Below the pieces are notes generated by a model. That model was not told the DNA's origin. It ran no database searches and worked only from the letters and a program-made list of their open reading frames with translations. The translations under genes were made by a program, and so were the position numbers. A stretch of DNA of 21,513 nucleotides, taken from assembly GCA_964395915.1 (NCBI GenBank), contig CAYNDB010000034.1, positions 1-21,513 of the forward strand. The letters run 5' to 3'. This document shows, in pieces, positions 14,260-21,513 of this stretch; the first letter of the stretch is position 1, and every line of letters starts with the position of its first letter. This DNA is from CAYNDB01 sp964395915 (GTDB lineage: Bacteria; Nitrospinota_A; UBA7883; JAJRTC01).

Positions 14260-15981
14260 TTAGCTTTCAAGCTCTTCTTCCACAAGTCCCATCAGAGAGC
14301 TTAAGAGGGGCGCCGAAAAATCGAACTTTATCCCCGCCGCCTCAAACAGCTTCTTTGCTCCATGTGAGCCTCCAAGGGAAAGCGCGCTCAAATATCCGGC
14401 CATAGCGTTGTCCGGATCAGTTTTATAATTGCGATATATCTGCAACGCGCCAAGCTGCGCTATGGCGTATTCAACGTAATAGAATGGGACTTCGAATATA
14501 TGCAGCTGCCTGTGCCACGAATAATCCAGAGCCTCATCCGGCGCGTTCGACCAGTCAACTCCTGTAGAGAACCTGTCGGAAAGGTTTAGCCACGTTTTTT
14601 TTCTCTCTTCACGGCTGTGCTCAGGATTCGTATAAATCCAATGCTGGAAAGCGTCCACCTGCGCAACCCACGGAAACAAGCTTACGATAGACTCCATCCG
14701 CTCCCTCTTTGCGCGGGCGATTTCATCGTCATTCTGGTAAAACGGCTGCAACTTTTGCCCGCCGATAAGCTCCATGCTCATCGAAGCGACTTCGGAAAAC
14801 TCCATCGCCGCATGACGATACCAAATCAAGTCGTTGCCCCTGCATTGCAGCGCATGAAACGCGTGCCCGCCTTCGTGCAACAGCGTGTTCACATCATCCT
14901 GAGTCCCGACAGCGTTCGTGAATATGAAAGGGACCCTCGCCTCGGACAACGTAGCCTGATATCCGCCCGGAGCCTTTCCTTTCCTGCTTTCCAGATCCAT
15001 GGAAAACCCTATCGCCCCGAACATATCGCCAAGCCTCGAATCTACCGACGAAAAAATTTCTTTCACGCCACCATATAGCTCTTCCGGTTTTTTGAACGGT
15101 TTCAGCGAAGGCCGCCCCTTAGTGTCGCAGGCGGTATCCCACGGGTTGACAACGTCAATTCCCATCTCCGCGCGTCTGCGCTCCATAATCTTTTTCGCCA
15201 GTGGAACAACCGCTTTTTCAATAGCGTCGTGGAATACTTTGCAATCTTCCGCTGTATAATCCCGCAGTTTTGAGCGGAAGCAATATTCACGATAATCGGC
15301 AAGCCCCAGGTTTTTCGCCCATTCAACGCGATGGACAAGCATTTCGTCAAACAGCCCTTCCAGCGTATCTTTTTCCTTAAGACGCCTTGCAACCATGGCG
15401 CTAAAGGCGCTTTGCCTTTTCGGTCTGTCCTGCTCACGCAGATAGAGCGTCATTTGCGGCATTGTGCGCTCCTCGCCCTCAAACAACACAGTCATCGCGC
15501 CCATGGTTTCCTGATATTTCTGGGAAAGCTCCTGCAACGTAACTTGCAAAGGAATATTTTTTTCGTCGAACAGCTCAACCGACTCCTTTATCATCCTGTC
15601 GAGACGCCCATATTCATCCTGGTCGAAGGCTTTTCTTGCAGGCGAGGCGACATATTTTCTGTTTAGCCTGTCGCTCCACTCCGTTTGTTTAGGCTCTATA
15701 TCGCGGACGCATTCAAGATATGCGTTTTTCTTATCCTCGTCGTCGGTGTGGCAGGTCATCTCTATATACCGCCGTGTGCAATGCTCGTCCACCACAGCTT
15801 GCAGCTCCGACCATTGGGTAAGCCAAAGCTCCATCTCCTCCGCGCTGTTGATCTGCGCTTCGTTAAGCTTTTTAAAATACGGCTCGATATCTTCCCAGCC
15901 GTTAATGGTAAAAGACTCCTCCACAAACTTACGTGGAAAAGGTTTTAATATCGAATCTGTGGTTTTGGTTGTATTTTTCAT
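14260..15981 (-). CDS. M3-family zinc oligoendopeptidase (PepF-like)
   Basis: The 573-residue protein has the M3 zinc site HEGGH (369-373, in LLHEGGHAFHAL) and the downstream Glu ligand region MEFSEVASMSMELIG (about 393-407). The N-terminal helical part is typical of PepF/M3B peptidases that cut short peptides in the cytoplasm; no signal peptide is seen. Length is normal for the family. It is divergent from purH across 130 bp. The RBS is weak. The exact subgroup (oligoendopeptidase F versus other M3) is not resolved, so no symbol is given. Confidence 0.95.
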   Translation of the reverse strand: MKNTTKTTDSILKPFPRKFVEESFTINGWEDIEPYFKKLNEAQINSAEEMELWLTQWSELQAVVDEHCTRRYIEMTCHTDDEDKKNAYLECVRDIEPKQTEWSDRLNRKYVASPARKAFDQDEYGRLDRMIKESVELFDEKNIPLQVTLQELSQKYQETMGAMTVLFEGEERTMPQMTLYLREQDRPKRQSAFSAMVARRLKEKDTLEGLFDEMLVHRVEWAKNLGLADYREYCFRSKLRDYTAEDCKVFHDAIEKAVVPLAKKIMERRRAEMGIDVVNPWDTACDTKGRPSLKPFKKPEELYGGVKEIFSSVDSRLGDMFGAIGFSMDLESRKGKAPGGYQATLSEARVPFIFTNAVGTQDDVNTLLHEGGHAFHALQCRGNDLIWYRHAAMEFSEVASMSMELIGGQKLQPFYQNDDEIARAKRERMESIVSLFPWVAQVDAFQHWIYTNPEHSREERKKTWLNLSDRFSTGVDWSNAPDEALDYSWHRQLHIFEVPFYYVEYAIAQLGALQIYRNYKTDPDNAMAGYLSALSLGGSHGAKKLFEAAGIKFDFSAPLLSSLMGLVEEELES

Positions 15982-16029
15982 ATTTTCAGATAAGTTTATG
16001 TTTTACGATTTCAATATTTTGGCTATCTC

Positions 16030-16058
16030 TTGACGGCGGGAGCGCAAATGAATACCAT
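16030..16058 (+). promoter_or_regulatory. Candidate sigma70 promoter for purH
   Basis: TTGACG (16030-16035), a 17-bp spacer and TACCAT (16053-16058) lie 53 bp before the purH ATG. The -35 is good, the -10 moderate. No PurR-type operator is recognised. Confidence 0.35.
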
Positions 16059-16111
16059 AGTTTCCTTTTTATCAGAAATTGTGACATTAGAAAAGGATAA
16101 TAAAATAAACC

Positions 16112-17659
16112 ATGGCCGCCATTAAAAGAGCCTTGATAAGCGTATCGGACAAAACCGGAATTGTGGAGCTTGGCAAGGAGCTTGCCAGCGGTAACATAGA
16201 AATCCTTTCCACCGGTGGAACGGCGAAAGCCTTGAGAGACGCGGGGGTTGAAGTGCGCCAGGTAAGCGATTATACAGGATTCCCGGAAACCCTCGATGGA
16301 CGGGTTAAAACACTGCACCCGAAAATTCACGGCGGCATACTCGGCAGGCGCGATCTTGACAGCCATAAGGAGCAGATGAAATCGCTCGACATAGAGCCGA
16401 TCGACATGGTGGTGGTCAACCTTTACCCTTTTGAGGAAACTATCGCCAAGGAAAACGTGGCCCTTGAAGACGCCATAGAAAACATAGATATCGGCGGTCC
16501 CGCCATGATACGCTCCGCCGCGAAAAATAATCGGGACGTTGTCGTGGTGGTCGATCCTGATGACTATCAGACAATAATCGACGAGATGAATTCGTCGGAC
16601 GGCGAGATATCCTCTGATACACGTCTCAAGCTTGCCGCGAAGGCGTATGGCCACACGGCATGGTATGACGGGCGGATAACGGGGTATCTCTCGAAAATAG
16701 CTGGGACTGGCGAGAAACTGCCGGATAAAAAGGTTGTCCTTATGGAAAAAAGCCAGACAATGCGATATGGCGAGAACCCGCATCAGTCGGCGGCGTTTTA
16801 CAAGGTGGCCGATTCGGCTCCGGGTGGAATTTCCTCCGCTGTCCAGCATCATGGCAAAGCGCTTTCCTTTAATAATATTGTGGATATGGCGGCGGCGTAT
16901 GAGCTTGCCTGCGAATTTTCCGAGCCTGTTGTGGCAATAATCAAACATACCAACCCATGCGGCGTGGCGAGGAATGAATCTCTCCTGCAGGCGTATATAA
17001 CGGCGAGGGATACCGACCCTGTATCGTCTTTCGGCGGCGTTATCGCGATAAATAAAACGGTGGATAAAGAAACCGCCGAAGAAATATCGAAGATGTTCGT
17101 AGAAGTGATAATAGCGCCCGGCTACGACGATGATGCAATGGATGCGCTTAAAAGCAAAAAGAATATCCGCGTTATGGAGCTTCCTCTCATGCCGCAGCCT
17201 GTCGAGCCTGCCATCAAGATACTTCGCGGAGGAGCGCTGATACAGGATTCGGACGCTATCACATATGACGAAAACGCTTTGAAGGTCGTATCGAAACGAA
17301 CGCCGACCGACGAGGAAATGGAGGCTTTGAAATTCGCATGGACGGTGGCAAAACATGTGAAGTCGAACGCGATAGTCTATGCCGACGCAAACTCAACCAT
17401 AGGTGTTGGCGCAGGGCAGATGAGCCGTGTGGACAGCGCCAAGATCGCCGCCGAAAAAGCGCAAAGATCAATCAAAGGAGCTGTAATGTCATCGGACGCG
17501 TTCTTTCCTTTCCGTGACGGTATAGACGCGGCTGGCGAACGAGGTATTTGCGCCGTTATCCAGCCTGGCGGCTCGGTGCGCGACGAGGAAGTCATCGCCG
17601 CGGCGGATGAGTATGACATGGCGATGGTATTCACCGGTATACGGCATTTCAGGCATTAA
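16112..17659 (+). CDS. purH: Bifunctional AICAR transformylase / IMP cyclohydrolase
   Basis: The 515-residue protein carries out the last two steps of purine synthesis: formylation of AICAR with 10-formyl-THF, then ring closure to IMP. The N-terminal MGS-like cyclohydrolase domain (about 1-195) has ALISVSDKTGI, ILSTGGTAKAL, KTLHPKIHGGIL and NLYPFEET. The transformylase domain (about 200-515) has RYGENPHQ, the catalytic K278-H279 in IIKHTNPCGVA, GGVIAINK, and at the end SDAFFPFRDGID and VIQPGGSVRDEEVI. Full length, no gaps. AAGGA (16093-16097) is a somewhat distant RBS. It converges on rel with 14 bp between stops. Confidence 0.98.
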   Translation: MAAIKRALISVSDKTGIVELGKELASGNIEILSTGGTAKALRDAGVEVRQVSDYTGFPETLDGRVKTLHPKIHGGILGRRDLDSHKEQMKSLDIEPIDMVVVNLYPFEETIAKENVALEDAIENIDIGGPAMIRSAAKNNRDVVVVVDPDDYQTIIDEMNSSDGEISSDTRLKLAAKAYGHTAWYDGRITGYLSKIAGTGEKLPDKKVVLMEKSQTMRYGENPHQSAAFYKVADSAPGGISSAVQHHGKALSFNNIVDMAAAYELACEFSEPVVAIIKHTNPCGVARNESLLQAYITARDTDPVSSFGGVIAINKTVDKETAEEISKMFVEVIIAPGYDDDAMDALKSKKNIRVMELPLMPQPVEPAIKILRGGALIQDSDAITYDENALKVVSKRTPTDEEMEALKFAWTVAKHVKSNAIVYADANSTIGVGAGQMSRVDSAKIAAEKAQRSIKGAVMSSDAFFPFRDGIDAAGERGICAVIQPGGSVRDEEVIAAADEYDMAMVFTGIRHFRH

Positions 17660-17673
17660 AACGCTTTTAAAGC
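17656..17673. terminator. Small AT-rich palindrome between convergent purH and rel
   Basis: TTAAAA-CGC-TTTTAA (17656-17670) and the overlapping GCTTT-T-AAAGC (17663-17673) occupy the 14-bp gap between the purH stop and the rel stop. Stems are short, so it is at best a weak bidirectional terminator. Confidence 0.25.
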
Positions 17674-19878
17674 TTACGACCCGATCTTTGGCGATTTGGA
17701 GGAGAGAAACGCCCTTCTGTCGCGTACACGCTCTACCCGCAACACACCTTTCTTTTGTCTCACGGAGTTCATGACTTTTTGGAGCTGGGCGGTGTCGGCC
17801 ACTTCTACGGTGATATAGATATATCCTCTTTTGTCGGAGTCAGTTCTTAAGGTCGCATCGGTTATGTTTGCGCCGTTGTCGGCGATAACCGAGGATACAA
17901 GCGCCAGCATCCCAAGCTTGTCCTTCGTCTGAACGGAAATCATTGCCAGATGTTTTCCCTCCGACTTTACGTCCCATTCCACATCAACGCACCTTTCGGA
18001 ATCGAGCCCAAGGTTGATTGCGTTAGGGCAGTCCGCCGTATGGATTATCAAACCTCGCCCTCTTGAAATGAAGCCCTTGATGGCGTCGCCCGGCACAGGA
18101 TCACAACAGTGTGCGAATTTTATGAGCAGGTCGTCCATATCCTGAATTCGTATGCCGGAAGGCTTCGCGGCGGGACGCGACCTGACAATGAATTTTTTGA
18201 TGGCGGCTGGAATCGAGATTTTCTTTTTCTTGTCCAGCTTTTTTTCAGGCGCGATCTTTCTTAAAAACTGCTGGACCTTGAGTTTACCAACACCTATCCC
18301 GATGAACATGCTGTCTGTTGACTGAAAGCCGGAGGACTGGGCGGATGGCAGGAGCTTGGCTTCGCTCATATATTCCTTAAGGTCGAGATCATATTTGACA
18401 AGCTCTTTTTCCAGCATCTCACGGCCAAGGGCGAGCGCGCGCTGTTTCTCCGCCTGGCGGACGTATGCCCGTATTTGTGTTCGCGCTTTCGATGTCTTTA
18501 CGAACTTGAGCCAATCCCTGTTGGGATGCTGGCGCTTGCTCGTAAGGATTTCAACGATATCGCCGTTTTTCAGCTCCTGCCTCAGCGACGCCAGCTTGCC
18601 GTTGATTTTAGCTCCAATGCAACTGTTTCCAATATCCGTGTGAATGGCGTACGCGAAGTCTACCGGCGTGGAGCCTTTCGGAAAAGGTTTCACCTCCTGT
18701 TGCGGAGTGAACACGTAAACCTCTTCATGATACAAATCGATTTTCACATACTCCAGGAACTCCTTTGGATTCTTCACTTCCTGTTGCCATTCGAGAAGCC
18801 TTCGCAGCCATACAATCTGGGCGTCGTACTTCCCTTCCTTGGCGCCTCCTTCCTTATACCTCCAGTGCGCGGCGATTCCCTCTTCACTAATGCTATGCAT
18901 TTTGCGGGACCGGATCTGGATCTCCACAGGTTTTCCGTCAGGCCCTACGACAGTAGTGTGCAGGCTCTGATACATGTTCTCCTTTGGAAGGGCTATATAG
19001 TCTTTAAGCTTGCCCGGAATCGGCTTGAAAAGGTTGTGAATATAACCCAGGATCGTGTAGCATTCCTGCTCGCTGTTGGCAATGATCCGAACTCCCATAA
19101 GGTCCAACACTTCCTCGAAGCTGATATTCTGAGACCTCATCTTGCAAAAAATAGAATAAAAATGCTTCGACCTACCTTGCACCGTGGCTTTTATTCCGCC
19201 GCGTTCAAGACGGTCTTCGACCTCCTTGACGATTGCGGCGATATATTTCTCTCTTTCCGACTCTATAGCCTCTACCTTTTGCTTGATTTCATGTCTCTGT
19301 CTTGGCCATAAATATTTGAAGGAAAACTCCTCGAGGTCTGTCTTGATCCACCCGATCCCAAGCCGGTTGGCGAGCGGAGCGTATATATCTATTGTTTCTT
19401 GGGATATCTGCCTCTGTTTGGCGGGTTTCAGGTATTTTAGCGTCCGCATGTTATGAACCCGGTCGGCAAGCTTTATAAGGATCACGCGTATATCCTTGCT
19501 CATCGAGAGGATCATTTTACGGACATTCTCCGCCTGACGCTCCTCTATGGTCGCCGATTCGATAAGAGAGAGCTTCGTCACACCATCTACGAGATGAAAG
19601 ACTTCATCACCGAACATTTGCTCTATCTCTTCAGGTGTAGCGAATGTGTCCTCGATGGTATCGTGCAGAAGCCCCGCTGAAATAGACACATGCCCAAGCC
19701 CCATCTGCGCCAGGATATAGGCGACTTGCAGCGGATGGCTAAGGTATGGCTCGCCGGATACGCGTTTCTGCCCTTTATGACAACGCGCGGAGAATGCGTA
19801 CGCCTTCCAGACCATTTCAAGGTCCGCGTCCGGCATATTTTTTTGCAACTCGGCGATAATAAATTCGGGACGAATCAT
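17674..19878 (-). CDS. rel: Bifunctional (p)ppGpp synthetase/hydrolase, Rel/SpoT family
   Basis: The 734-residue protein makes and degrades the stringent alarmone (p)ppGpp. The hydrolase HD domain is intact: H48, H72-D73 (LLHDTIEDT) and D139 (KLADRVHNMRTLK). In the synthetase, GRSKHFYSIFCKM (235-247) binds ATP and YQSLHTTVVGPDG (303-315) is the substrate loop. The RxKD position reads KLKD (290-293), a basic variant in line with a bifunctional rather than RelA-only enzyme. A TGS domain (about 385-447, VYVFTPQQEVKPFPKGSTP), a conserved-Cys region (HCCDPVPGDAIKGF) and a C-terminal ACT domain (about 655-725) follow. The RBS is weak. It is last of the minus-strand series EF-G, SPOR, MerR, with 151 bp before it. 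Confidence 0.97.
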   Translation of the reverse strand: MIRPEFIIAELQKNMPDADLEMVWKAYAFSARCHKGQKRVSGEPYLSHPLQVAYILAQMGLGHVSISAGLLHDTIEDTFATPEEIEQMFGDEVFHLVDGVTKLSLIESATIEERQAENVRKMILSMSKDIRVILIKLADRVHNMRTLKYLKPAKQRQISQETIDIYAPLANRLGIGWIKTDLEEFSFKYLWPRQRHEIKQKVEAIESEREKYIAAIVKEVEDRLERGGIKATVQGRSKHFYSIFCKMRSQNISFEEVLDLMGVRIIANSEQECYTILGYIHNLFKPIPGKLKDYIALPKENMYQSLHTTVVGPDGKPVEIQIRSRKMHSISEEGIAAHWRYKEGGAKEGKYDAQIVWLRRLLEWQQEVKNPKEFLEYVKIDLYHEEVYVFTPQQEVKPFPKGSTPVDFAYAIHTDIGNSCIGAKINGKLASLRQELKNGDIVEILTSKRQHPNRDWLKFVKTSKARTQIRAYVRQAEKQRALALGREMLEKELVKYDLDLKEYMSEAKLLPSAQSSGFQSTDSMFIGIGVGKLKVQQFLRKIAPEKKLDKKKKISIPAAIKKFIVRSRPAAKPSGIRIQDMDDLLIKFAHCCDPVPGDAIKGFISRGRGLIIHTADCPNAINLGLDSERCVDVEWDVKSEGKHLAMISVQTKDKLGMLALVSSVIADNGANITDATLRTDSDKRGYIYITVEVADTAQLQKVMNSVRQKKGVLRVERVRDRRAFLSSKSPKIGS

Positions 19879-20029
19879 GATAAAGCCATCTACATTTAGT
19901 TATCCTGCTTTTATATTAACATATTGCAACATATAACCTCTTGTTTATTCATGCCGTCTAAAGAAAACAGGAAAATTGTGGGCTGGTTCGGCGCAAGAGG
20001 GAAAAAGTTTTTTTGCAGACGTTTTTGCT

Positions 20030-20413
20030 CTAGGTGGCGCTTTCGCTTTTCAAAGATTTTAACAGGCTGGTTAAGTCTTTACGAATTGTTTTCAAGGCGA
20101 CGAGCGCCAAAGAATCGCCATTAGAGCTTTTGGCGGACCTTTTCTTTTTCAGTTTCTGCCTGGCGCCTGCGATAGAAAATTTTTCCGCATGCAGGAGCGA
20201 CCTGATCTCAAGCGCCATTTCTATATCCTTGCGCGTATACATCCGCTGACCGTTCCTGTTTTTTTTGGGGCCAAGGGTGGGAAACTCTGATTCCCAATAA
20301 CGAAGCACATGAGGTTTGACTCCCACGATACCGGCCACGTCACGAATCTTGAAAAACATCTTGTCCGGAATAGGCGTCATACTAAGCTGAACAGGGTTGT
20401 TTTTTTCAGTCAT
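20030..20413 (-). CDS. MerR-family transcriptional regulator
   Basis: The 127-residue protein has a MerR-type winged helix-turn-helix (about 20-90: FFKIRDVAGIVGVKPHVLRY, WESEFPTLGPKKNRNGQRMY, TRKDIEMALEIRSLLH) and a short basic, Ser-rich C-terminal tail (KKKRSAKSS). No metal- or ligand-binding effector domain follows, so it belongs to the small single-domain MerR proteins often found in Desulfobacterota-type genomes near translation genes. Its target is unknown. The start is 5 bp after the SPOR-like gene stop, indicating one transcript. Confidence 0.9.
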   Translation of the reverse strand: MTEKNNPVQLSMTPIPDKMFFKIRDVAGIVGVKPHVLRYWESEFPTLGPKKNRNGQRMYTRKDIEMALEIRSLLHAEKFSIAGARQKLKKKRSAKSSNGDSLALVALKTIRKDLTSLLKSLKSESAT

Positions 20414-20418
20414 AATGA

Positions 20419-21291
20419 TTATTTTACCCTACGTCTTTCCAGAACGCACTCAATTCTACTGAACAGAAAATTCTGCATTGCTATTTTAGCTTTTTTCTCA
20501 TTGTTATACGATTTGCCATATACCTTATACACTTCGAACGGCTCCCTTTTAGATACAAGCTTCGCTCTATATCCCAAGTCTTGTATTTTCTTTAATCGCG
20601 CCTTGGCCTGTTTTTTTCTCGTCACTGCGCTGGTGGAAAGGTAGTATTTGTCTTCGGCGGAAAATGAAGCCGAAACGATACCCGATTTTTCCACCTTCCC
20701 CTTCACATCTTCCGCAACGCTAGCCATCGCCCAGGGCCCTACGACAATACGATGCGCCAAAAGGTTAACGGTGGATTTCGTTATATACGCAGGCATCCCA
20801 ATTTTTTTCAATCTTTCCTGAATGCTCTCGCAACTCTTTTTATAGAAGCACAGCCCAAACCGTAAAACCCAGATGTCGTTTGCAACGGTTTTTGTCGCCA
20901 CCAATGCGGCGTCTTTCGCCACAGGCCGGGAAACTATCGGCTTTAGCTTTTCATCAGCTCCACTATCTTTTTTACTTGTTTTTTCCGGCTCAACAAGGCT
21001 TGCCACGCCGGTTTTTTCTGTTGCTTGCAAAGGTTTCTTTCTAATGTCGTCCCGCGCCCGACGCGGGATCCCGTCATACATGTCAGAACTCTTTTCAATG
21101 AACGCGGCTTGGGGTTGCGCGCTTTGGTTATTTTTTAATATCGGCCACAGAGTTACACCAGCTAACAATGTCAGTAGAACGACGGCAGGGCCTAAAGAAC
21201 GCAAGCGAGGTCTCTGCCCGGGTGTTTTGGTATCCCGCCGAATGGTGTTACGTATGTTCGGCGCTTCAACCAGCATATTAAATTTCTTCAT
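20419..21291 (-). CDS. Membrane-anchored protein with SPOR-like repeats
   Basis: The 290-residue protein has a basic N-terminal cytoplasmic piece (about 1-32), one membrane segment (about 33-52, LGPAVVLLTLLAGVTLWPIL), a Lys/Glu-rich periplasmic linker (about 55-135), and two SPOR-like beta-alpha-beta units: one from WVLRFGLCFYKKSCESIQER with AHRIVVGPWAMASVAEDVKG, the other from KYYLSTSAVTRKKQAKARLK to FEVYKVYGKSYNNEKKAK. SPOR domains bind denuded peptidoglycan glycan strands at division sites; the fit here is by pattern only. Within the linker, MYDGIPRRARDDIRK is encoded by a GC-rich palindromic element (21050-21068) that looks inserted. It lies 12 bp after the EF-G stop. Confidence 0.75.
   Translation of the reverse strand: MKKFNMLVEAPNIRNTIRRDTKTPGQRPRLRSLGPAVVLLTLLAGVTLWPILKNNQSAQPQAAFIEKSSDMYDGIPRRARDDIRKKPLQATEKTGVASLVEPEKTSKKDSGADEKLKPIVSRPVAKDAALVATKTVANDIWVLRFGLCFYKKSCESIQERLKKIGMPAYITKSTVNLLAHRIVVGPWAMASVAEDVKGKVEKSGIVSASFSAEDKYYLSTSAVTRKKQAKARLKKIQDLGYRAKLVSKREPFEVYKVYGKSYNNEKKAKIAMQNFLFSRIECVLERRRVK
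21050..21068. repeat. GC-rich palindromic element inside the SPOR-like gene
   Basis: TCCCGCG-CCCGA-CGCGGGA is a perfect 7-bp inverted repeat flanked by GTCG and TCCCGTCAT. The shape (GTCAT, CCCGCG hairpin, GGGATCC-type flanks) is that of dispersed extragenic palindromes common in many bacterial genomes, here within an open reading frame in its linker. No second copy is seen in the window. Confidence 0.6.
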
Positions 21292-21303
21292 ATCGCTTGA
21301 TCG

Positions 21304-21513
21304 TCACTCACTATCCAAATTTTTCGACTCATCAATAATTTTTTGCGTTAAGTGGGGTGGAACGTCTTCATATGCGGCAAAATGCATTGTAAACTGACCT
21401 CGCCCTCCCGTAATCGATCGCAAATCCGGCGCATAACTTAATATCTCCGACATCGGAACACGAGCTTTAACCCGCTGTTGACCGCCCATAGCGCCAACGC
21501 CCAACACACGTCC
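21304..21513 (-). CDS. Elongation factor G, C-terminal end (5' part outside window)
   Basis: The 69 visible residues are the end of domain V of an EF-G: GRVLGVGAMGGQQRVKARVP, MSEILSYAPDLRSITGGRG, QFTMHFAAYEDVPPHLTQKI. The frame is open through the right edge; the internal Met in the visible part is not the start. EF-G is the GTPase that drives ribosomal translocation. The GVGAMGGQQRVKA variant and SITGGRG are seen more in EF-G paralogues than in the canonical FusA (usually SMTQGRA/S), so it may be an EF-G2-type copy, hence no symbol. It heads the minus-strand series leading to rel. Confidence 0.9.
   Translation of the reverse strand, partial: GRVLGVGAMGGQQRVKARVPMSEILSYAPDLRSITGGRGQFTMHFAAYEDVPPHLTQKIIDESKNLDSE

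Noticed and set aside
15986..17356. 456-codon open frame on the minus strand across purH
   Set aside because: It lies wholly antisense to a full-length, clearly recognised purH. Its product is rich in Arg, His, Tyr and Phe with no domain pattern, as expected from a shadow frame of GC-third-position codons.
18475..19311. 278-codon open frame on the plus strand across rel
   Set aside because: Antisense shadow of the intact rel gene; no RBS or protein-like pattern.
19879..20029. Possible RNA gene or terminator between merR and rel
   Set aside because: 151 bp, AT-rich, with short T- and A-runs but no stable hairpin plus T-tract and no tRNA-like fold.

Overview
The window looks like a chromosomal segment of a Gram-negative bacterium of moderate GC content. 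The signs are lipoprotein signal peptides, a SPOR-type cell-envelope protein, BatD/BatE, and an ECF sigma factor with a transmembrane anti-sigma factor. The mixture (QueH, M3 peptidase, BatD/E, MerR and EF-G near Rel) fits Desulfobacterota, Nitrospinota or Nitrospirota-like lineages, but the sequence alone does not fix the phylum.

Left region (1-6619), accessory in character. A COG4648-type membrane protein, cut by the window edge, is divergent from a B12-binding radical SAM enzyme; both families are known from lipid or polyene gene clusters. Then come a DUF218 membrane protein, a 32-codon ORF that ends like its neighbour, a SprT-like/DUF2786 putative zinc protease, an internally deleted MalT-type ATPase remnant, and two lipoprotein genes. 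The second lipoprotein gene appears to have lost its start codon and its 3' end. This decayed stretch stops at the 3' end of a tRNA-Phe gene.

Centre (6620-11159), all minus strand. batD-batE overlap by 4 bp, followed by hemB (tetrapyrrole synthesis) and queH (queuosine in tRNA), then tRNA-Lys, tRNA-Glu and tRNA-Phe, which have their own good sigma70-type promoter.

11385-14182: an ECF sigma factor and its zinc-finger anti-sigma factor (minus) are divergent from a two-gene plus-strand operon encoding a 4-TM protein with clustered histidines and an exported protein. The operon converges on a small BFD-type [2Fe-2S] protein. This block is a candidate sigma-controlled envelope or redox response unit.

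Right region (14260-21513), housekeeping. An M3 oligoendopeptidase is divergent from purH (last two steps of IMP synthesis). purH converges on a minus-strand series: EF-G (partial), a SPOR-like protein containing an embedded GC-rich palindrome, a MerR regulator and the bifunctional (p)ppGpp enzyme Rel. No CRISPR array, rRNA gene, transposase or integrase was seen. No completely new system stands out. The most promising leads are the left-edge lipid-type genes, the decayed block next to tRNA-Phe, and the sigma/anti-sigma unit with its uncharacterised neighbours.
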